DNA of 64,000 bases, from NCBI GenBank assembly GCA_024226315.1, contig JAAELT010000006.1, positions 1 through 64,000 of the forward strand, written 5' to 3'. A program made the translations under genes and the position numbers. Shown piece after piece: positions 58,570 to 64,000 of the stretch (its first letter is position 1; the number at the start of each line of letters is the position of its first letter). Below the pieces are notes generated by a model. The model was not told the DNA's origin and made no database searches. It saw nothing but the letters and a program-made list of their open reading frames with translations. This stretch comes from a bacterium (lineage in GTDB: Bacteria > Acidobacteriota > Thermoanaerobaculia > Multivoradales > J023).

Positions 58570-59670
58570 TCAAGCTCCTGTTTGCATCGCTCGAGCGCCT
58601 CCCAGCGAGGCGAGCTCGACGGCGTTGCCGCTGCCGATGAATACGTCGTTCAGCGCGCGGATCGCGGCGCCCTGCACGTAGTCGAAACACAGGTCCTCGT
58701 AGTCGACCACCCCCGGCTCGCCGCGATCGGCGTAGAGCACCACCACCCGGTCGCCGACGCGCAGCAGATCGCCGGGACCGGCCTGCTCGCCCCAGCGCGC
58801 TTCGCCGGCGAGATCGACGGTGGTCCAGGTCAGGTCTTCCAGACTCATCCCCGCTTGCCGAATCTGGTCGCCGATGATGGTCAGGCGGCTGAAGGCGACG
58901 CCGCTCGCGGCCAGCTCGGCAATCTGCTCGTGGATCTCCGCGCCGGTGCCGGCGAGCGGTTCGAGCTGGGTGAGGCCGAAGACGGCCGAGGCGGTGCGCG
59001 CCGGCGGCGGCAGGGTCATCCGGACGGTGGGGAAGCGCTCGATCTGCTCCTTCAAGTCCGGGATGCCCCAGGACCGGATCACCTGATCCGGGATCAGCGC
59101 GTTCTTCTCCGGGTAGAACTCGATCCGTACGTGGTAGCGCTGGGTGCCGAAACGCTGGATCTTCTCGGCCGAATCGCTTGCCAGGTGGTTGTCGTTGGCG
59201 GTGTCGATCTCGCCGGGCACGGACCAGGCGAGCGGCCAGTTGGAGCGCAGGAACTCCTGGAGGTCGAAACCGCGGATGCCGAGCTCGGCGTCGAGCTGCA
59301 CGAAAGGCCGCCTGCCCTCGACGGTGAACCAGCGGATCTTGATCGGCCGGCGCCGCTCCCAGACCTCGAGACTCTCGGGCGGCACCTCTTCACCTGTGAA
59401 GCTGAGCCGCTTCGCCTCGGTGTAGTAGACGGGCTCGCCGCTGTTGCGATCGCGGGCCTCGAGCACCGCGTGCAGCTGGAAGGGCGTGCCGACGTCGAGC
59501 TCGACCGGGCCGACGTCGGCGATGCCGCTGCCGGCGACCTCGATCGCCACCCAGGCGGCCTGAAGCTCGGGGGCGAGCCGTTCCTCCACCGTGGGCTGGA
59601 GGAGGATCACGGCAAACACGAGCGTGACCGCCACGGCGATCGTCAAGAAGAGCTTGGATTGAGATTCCAT
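58570..59670 (-). CDS. Hypothetical membrane-anchored protein
   Basis: The 366-residue product has an N-terminal anchor (LFLTIAVAVTLVFAVILL, about residues 7-24). The rest is a soluble extracytoplasmic region of mixed alpha/beta type (ELDVGTPFQLHAVLEARDRNSGEPVYYTEAKRLSFTGEE; SRLTIIGDQIRQAG; GDLLRVGDRVVVLYADRG). No lipobox, repeats or catalytic motif are visible, and I do not recognise a family. It lies directly upstream of the dehydrogenase gene with a four-base gap. Confidence 0.75.
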   Translation of the reverse strand: MESQSKLFLTIAVAVTLVFAVILLQPTVEERLAPELQAAWVAIEVAGSGIADVGPVELDVGTPFQLHAVLEARDRNSGEPVYYTEAKRLSFTGEEVPPESLEVWERRRPIKIRWFTVEGRRPFVQLDAELGIRGFDLQEFLRSNWPLAWSVPGEIDTANDNHLASDSAEKIQRFGTQRYHVRIEFYPEKNALIPDQVIRSWGIPDLKEQIERFPTVRMTLPPPARTASAVFGLTQLEPLAGTGAEIHEQIAELAASGVAFSRLTIIGDQIRQAGMSLEDLTWTTVDLAGEARWGEQAGPGDLLRVGDRVVVLYADRGEPGVVDYEDLCFDYVQGAAIRALNDVFIGSGNAVELASLGGARAMQTGA

Positions 59671-59769
59671 GTGTCTTCGGACCGTGAGCGGAGGCCCGCG
59701 GTTCCCTCAGCAGGCTGGTCTCCTCGGCAGGCAGGTCTCCTCAGTAGGCAGTCCGAGGCTTGGCGAGCC

Positions 59770-62667
59770 TCAGGTCTGCGCCTTGAGCTCCTCGACCTTC
59801 TCGGATACGTCGCGATAGCTGCTGTTGCGGCCGTAGACTTCGACGAAGGTCTTGTAGGCCGCGTCGGAATCCCCCAGCGTCAGGTAGGCGGTTCCCATGT
59901 CATAGAGCAGGCCCAGGGTCGCGTCGTCGGAGATCGTCGGCGACTCCAGGCCCTTGCGGTACGAGCGCACGGCCAGCTCCGGCAGTCCCTTCTCGAGAAA
60001 ACAGATGCCGAGCAGCGAGCTCGAGTCGACGACGTAGCGGTCGTCTTTCGCCGCCAGCTGGAACTCGCCGATCGCCTCGTCGAGCAGGCCCATCTCGCGG
60101 TAGGCGATGCCGAGATTGAAGTGGGTGTCGTAGTCCTCGGGTGAGAGGTTCTCGGCGACTCCCTGCTTGAAGCCCTCGATGATGTCCTCGAGGCTCTGCT
60201 CCTGTGGCGGCGCGGCCTCGCCGCCGGCCTGGGCCTCGTCCTCGGTCAGCTCGCGCTCGAGCTCGGCAGCCAGGTCGAAGAAATCGTCTTCCTCGTCGAA
60301 GATCGTCTCGTCCTCGGCCGCGCTCTCCTGGTCTTCGGTCTCGAGGTCGTCGAGCCAGCTCATGCCGGTCTCGTCCAACGGATCGGCCGGCGGCGCCGGC
60401 TCGACCTCGGGCGCATCGTCCCCGCCGGCGGTCACCGGCACCGCGGCCAGCTCGCTGTCGAGCTGGTCATCTAGATCGTCGAGCCCCAGCTCGTCGACCA
60501 GGGACACCAGTTTCTTTTCGCGGGCAGGCGCGGCCGGCGGGGCGACCTCGGCTGGCTCCTCGGCCGAAGTGGGCTCGGCCGCGGGCTCGGCCGCCGTGGA
60601 TTCGGCCGCCGTGGATTCGGCCGCCGTGGATTCGGCCGCCGTGGATTCGGCCAGGAGCTCTTCGATGACGATCTCCTCGACCGGCTCTTCCGCCACCGGC
60701 TCTTCCGCGGCCGGCTCCTCGGCCTCGGGCTCTTCTGTCGTCGAATCCACGGCGGCCGGCTCGTCGTCGGTCGTCGCTTCGACGGCCATCATCTCGGCGA
60801 GTTTGCCAGGGATCGGAATCTCGCCGGACTGCGGTTTGACCGGTGCGTCGAAGGCCTCGAGGCTCAGGTCTTCGAGCAGCTGAGCAATGCGGTCGTCGTC
60901 GCCGGCCTTGGTGCCGGGCGCGCCGACGATGCGATCACCCTCGATCGTGTACCCGGCCTGCTCCAGCGTCCCTCTCAGCTCGTTCCAGATCTCGGGTTCG
61001 CCGGTCTCGCCGGCGATGCGCGCGACCAGGTTGGCGCTGGTCACGGCCTCGGCGTGCTGGCCGGCCTCGAGATCGATGCGGGTTTGCAGATCGAGGCCCT
61101 CGAGGTGATCCGGGCGGACCTGGAAGAGCTCGCTGAGGCGATCTCGCGCCTTCTCCTGCAGGCCGTACTTGGCGAAGACCTTGGCTTCCGCCAGCAGGTC
61201 TTCCTCGCGCCGCTCGTCGATCGGCGCCGACATGTCGCCGGTCTCGACCCCGGCCGGCTCGTCGGCCGGCTCGTCTTCGAACAGCGCCGGTTCGAGCTCG
61301 ATCGGCTCGAGGTCGATCGGCTCGAGCTCTGTCTCTTCGGTCCCGGCGGTCGGCCCGGCGAGCTCTTCGTCGCCGAGCCCGAAGTCCATCGGCTCGGCGG
61401 GTCTGGACCCGGTACCTCGCGCCGGCATCGTGTCGTCGAGATCCATGTCGATCTCGATGTCGGGGGGGGGAGTGGCCGAGGACAGATCCACGTCCAGCTC
61501 CTTCAACTCGTCCATCGACCAGTCGAGCTCGACTTCCGGCTCTTCGACGGCCGGCTTTTCCAAGGCCGGCTCCTCTTCGAGGTCGATCTCGAAGGTCTCG
61601 GCTTCGGCCTCGCCACCGGCCAGGCCACTGCCGGTTCCGGCATCTGGCTCCAGCATGTCGGGTGGCGGCGTCACCAGGCTTTCGGGGACCGCGTCGTCGT
61701 CGAGGTCGAAGGTGAAGGCCCCCGAGCCGGAATCGGCGGCCACCGCCTCGGCGGCCGCCGCGGTTTCATCCAGCGCGTCCTGGAATCCGTCGAACGACGT
61801 CTCGGCGATTTCGAACGTGTCGTCGGCGGCGAACGAATCGGCGCCGGCAAACGACTCGGCGCTTTCGTCGGCCGGGATCTCGAAGCTGGTGCTGGCCTCC
61901 AGGTCCGCCGCGCCTTCGCCGGCGTCCGACTCGCCCCTTGCCGCCATTTCATCGGCCAGGCTCTGGGCGTCGGGGTTGAGCTCCACGGCCTTGGCCAGGA
62001 TCTGGGCGGCGCCACCCACGTGCCCGGTGTCGTGCAGGCCGCGCACGGCTTCGCGCACGAACTCGAGGTCCTTGGTGTCGACCTCCAGCGCCTTCAGGTA
62101 GACCTGGATCGCCTCGTCGACCGAGCCGCCGACGATCAGCAGGTCAGCGAGCAGGCGATACTCCTTCATCGCCTTGTCGATCAGGCGCTGGCTCTCGTAG
62201 AGCTCCGCGAGCTTGAGATGGAACGAAGGGTTGTCGGGCTCGAGCTCGGCCATCCGCTGGTAGATGGTGATCGCCGAGGCCGCGTTGTCGTGCTTCTGGT
62301 AGTAGTCGGCGAGCACCTGGTACTGCGTGCGCGCCTCGTTGAGCAGACCTTGCTTGTGGTAGAGCTCGGCGAGCCGTTCGTAGACCGTCAGCGACGTCGG
62401 GTCGAGCTTGATGATCTTTTTGTAGATCGCGATCGCTTTGACGAAGAAACCGTCGCGGGTGTACTGCTCGGCGATCTGGGAGAACAGCTTGACGGCTTCG
62501 TCGAAGCGCTCGATGCGGGCGTAGAGGTCTCCCACCCGGTTGAGGGTGTTGGCGTCGTTCGGGTTCTCCGCCAGGACCTTGCGGTACTCCTTGATCGCCG
62601 CTTCCAGCTTGCCCTTGGAGACGTACTTCTCCGCGGCGCGGATGACGTTTTCGCGGTTGAGCGCCAT
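59770..62667 (-). CDS. Large TPR scaffold protein with acidic low-complexity middle
   Basis: ATG 62667 is preceded by GGGGGA and overlaps the rnhB stop by one base. The 965-residue protein has six or more N-terminal TPRs (residues 1-225; AAIKEYRKVLAENPNDANTLNRVGDLY type), about 500 residues of acidic Glu/Ala/Pro/Ser low complexity and four C-terminal TPRs (YDTHFNLGIAYREMGLLDEAIGEF onwards). There is no signal peptide. It is probably a cytoplasmic scaffold, similar in layout to large TPR proteins of the gliding/motility or type IV pilus kind, but no partner is adjacent. The ESTAA repeat in the middle is a perfect 15-base minisatellite. Confidence 0.88.
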   Translation of the reverse strand: MALNRENVIRAAEKYVSKGKLEAAIKEYRKVLAENPNDANTLNRVGDLYARIERFDEAVKLFSQIAEQYTRDGFFVKAIAIYKKIIKLDPTSLTVYERLAELYHKQGLLNEARTQYQVLADYYQKHDNAASAITIYQRMAELEPDNPSFHLKLAELYESQRLIDKAMKEYRLLADLLIVGGSVDEAIQVYLKALEVDTKDLEFVREAVRGLHDTGHVGGAAQILAKAVELNPDAQSLADEMAARGESDAGEGAADLEASTSFEIPADESAESFAGADSFAADDTFEIAETSFDGFQDALDETAAAAEAVAADSGSGAFTFDLDDDAVPESLVTPPPDMLEPDAGTGSGLAGGEAEAETFEIDLEEEPALEKPAVEEPEVELDWSMDELKELDVDLSSATPPPDIEIDMDLDDTMPARGTGSRPAEPMDFGLGDEELAGPTAGTEETELEPIDLEPIELEPALFEDEPADEPAGVETGDMSAPIDERREEDLLAEAKVFAKYGLQEKARDRLSELFQVRPDHLEGLDLQTRIDLEAGQHAEAVTSANLVARIAGETGEPEIWNELRGTLEQAGYTIEGDRIVGAPGTKAGDDDRIAQLLEDLSLEAFDAPVKPQSGEIPIPGKLAEMMAVEATTDDEPAAVDSTTEEPEAEEPAAEEPVAEEPVEEIVIEELLAESTAAESTAAESTAAESTAAEPAAEPTSAEEPAEVAPPAAPAREKKLVSLVDELGLDDLDDQLDSELAAVPVTAGGDDAPEVEPAPPADPLDETGMSWLDDLETEDQESAAEDETIFDEEDDFFDLAAELERELTEDEAQAGGEAAPPQEQSLEDIIEGFKQGVAENLSPEDYDTHFNLGIAYREMGLLDEAIGEFQLAAKDDRYVVDSSSLLGICFLEKGLPELAVRSYRKGLESPTISDDATLGLLYDMGTAYLTLGDSDAAYKTFVEVYGRNSSYRDVSEKVEELKAQT
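60589..60648. repeat. Perfect 15-base minisatellite inside the TPR gene
   Basis: Four identical copies of GGCCGCCGTGGATTC encode ESTAA units on the minus strand. Complete identity suggests recent slippage, in contrast to the diverged HSAC codons. Copy number changes would keep the frame. Confidence 0.95.
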
Positions 62668-63344
62668 CAGCGTCCCCCACCGGCGGCGCGTGCCCTGTCC
62701 TCGGAGCGCGGCAGGACGGAGCGGAAGGTCAGGCGATGGACGGGACAGGGCCCGTGCTCGACGAGTGCCCGGCGGTGGAGCGGGGCGCCGTAGCCCTTGT
62801 TGGCGGCGAAGCCGTAGGGCGGAAAAACCGCGTCGAGCTCCGTCATGGTCCGGTCGCGTTCCACTTTCGCCAGGATCGAGGCGCAGGCGACCGCGTAGCT
62901 GATCTGGTCGCCGCGGATCACCGGCAAGCTGGGAAACGGCAAGCGGTCGAGCCGCACGGCGTCGATCAGCGCCAGATCGGGCGCCGGGTCGAGCTGGAGG
63001 AGCGCGCTGCACATGGCTTTGCGGGTCGCTTGCAGGATGTTCAGACGATCGATGTCGCGGGGCGAGACGGCCACCACCGTCGAGGCGGGATGGGCGCGGC
63101 GGATCACTTCGGCAAGACGCTCTCTCTGCTCGGCCGAGAGGTGCTTGCTGTCGTCGACGCCGGGCACCATTGCGCCCGGCTCGACCACCACCGCCGCCGC
63201 CACCACCGGGCCGGCGAGCGATCCGCGGCCGACCTCGTCGACGCCGGCGAGGCGGCCGTAGCCACAGCTGTGTACGAGGCGCTCCAAGCCCCCCATCAGC
63301 CTCAGGCGATAGGCCTCGGCCAGCAGCTGCGCCATGGTCGCCAA
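62667..63344 (-). CDS. rnhB: Ribonuclease HII
   Basis: The 225-residue protein contains LAGVDEVGRGSLAGPVVAAAVVV (catalytic Asp-Glu), DSKHLSAEQRERL, LALIDAVRL, VIRGDQISYAVACASILAKVERDR and FAANKGYGAPLHRRAL, all RNase HII signatures. TTG 63344 has a GGGAG site at seven-base spacing; ATG 63335 is the alternative. It removes RNA from RNA:DNA hybrids. It follows rplS by 17 bases, the usual trmD-rplS-rnhB order. Confidence 0.96.
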   Translation of the reverse strand: MATMAQLLAEAYRLRLMGGLERLVHSCGYGRLAGVDEVGRGSLAGPVVAAAVVVEPGAMVPGVDDSKHLSAEQRERLAEVIRRAHPASTVVAVSPRDIDRLNILQATRKAMCSALLQLDPAPDLALIDAVRLDRLPFPSLPVIRGDQISYAVACASILAKVERDRTMTELDAVFPPYGFAANKGYGAPLHRRALVEHGPCPVHRLTFRSVLPRSEDRARAAGGGR

Positions 63345-63361
63345 GCGAGCGCTCCCTACGA

Positions 63362-63709
<348 letters not shown>

Positions 63710-63872
63710 GACTGACTTCCTTCACTGGTGTGATCGGGCGTCCCGTGGCTCACGGGCCATCCCGTTTCGATTTCGATGAGACTGACCGCCGCGAGGGGTG
63801 CCCAGGGGGCCCCGGAGGGCAAACCTGACCGGCCCGATTTCGCATAGCGATCGAACTACCTATTATCGACGC

Positions 63873-64000
63873 CTACTTTCCTGGTTGCAAGCTTTCCGGG
63901 ATGCTCGTTCCCAGCTTCCGGGCGATCGCCTCGGCCTCACGGCGCTGGCTGGCGGAGAGCTCGGCGGTGGCCAGAAGATCCGGGCGTTTCTCGATCGTGG
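63873..64000 (-). CDS. trmD: tRNA (guanine-N1)-methyltransferase, C-terminal end (partial)
   Basis: Bases 64000-63873 on the minus strand encode TIEKRPDLLATAELSASQRREAEAIARKLG and a short tail before TAG. The [R/K]RPDLL-x-x-AELS ending is the C-terminus of TrmD, and the gene order trmD-rplS-rnhB supports it. The catalytic knot domain lies outside the window. Confidence 0.82.
   Translation of the reverse strand, partial: TIEKRPDLLATAELSASQRREAEAIARKLGTSIPESLQPGK

Overview
The window is GC-rich, gene-dense bacterial chromosome. No rRNA, tRNA, CRISPR array or complete transposon was seen. High GC, abundant CHAT/caspase/TPR proteins, a DUF1800-DUF1501 pair, Reg_prop hybrid kinases and PASTA-less Ser/Thr kinases suggest Acidobacteriota, probably Thermoanaerobaculia-like. 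That placement is inference from gene content only; no marker-gene comparison was possible.

Region by region. 1-9.5 kb: the start of a Ser/Thr kinase, an uncharacterised conserved protein, a type IV pilin-like protein, DinB, a TPR-like protein, a coupled tyrS-alanine-dehydrogenase-like pair and two envelope proteins. 9.5-12.6 kb: two tandem paralogues of unknown function behind an ECF-type sigma factor with a very long C-terminal extension. 12.6-15.3 kb: a decayed accessory patch with tandem repeats, toxin-antitoxin debris, a BrnT toxin fused to its putative antitoxin, a frameshifted SUKH gene and an orphan XRE antitoxin. 15.3-20 kb: a DUF2252 lipoprotein and a Tat-exported DUF1800/DUF1501 pair. 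20-26.7 kb: an ECF sigma factor, a membrane anti-sigma/TPR/CHAT protease fusion and a membrane-anchored subtilase. 26.7-30.1 kb: MazEF, then sulfotransferase, class IV aminotransferase and CysQ. 30-34 kb: a 1380-residue hybrid histidine kinase. 34-40 kb: a cyclic-2,3-diphosphoglycerate-synthetase-like GTPase, followed by a translationally coupled trio: a membrane protein ending in ten HSAC repeats, a second membrane protein, and a radical SAM/SPASM enzyme with a PqqD-like N-terminus. 40-42.4 kb: a truncated DUF4389 start, VapBC, and an esterase-TPR protein. 42.6-57.4 kb: an outer-membrane FadL-like protein, a secreted caspase, a two-gene CHAT-SIR2 plus nSTAND-WD40 cassette, a VOC protein flanked by direct repeats, a DUF433/PIN-like TA pair, a caspase-like-TIR protein and another VapBC. 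57.5-64 kb: housekeeping genes, with an isocitrate-dehydrogenase-like enzyme, a TPR scaffold, rnhB, rplS and the end of trmD.

Two themes stand out. The first is the HSAC-repeat/radical-SAM operon, which looks like a peptide-modification system whose substrate is the Cys/His/Ser/Ala tail of a membrane protein; I do not recognise it as a named RiPP class. The second is a concentration of caspase-fold (CHAT, p20, C25-like) proteases joined to sigma-regulation, SIR2, TIR and NLR-like ATPase modules, together with six toxin-antitoxin loci. This is consistent with stress or phage-defence functions. Several intergenic palindromes and duplicated Shine-Dalgarno cassettes are also recorded.
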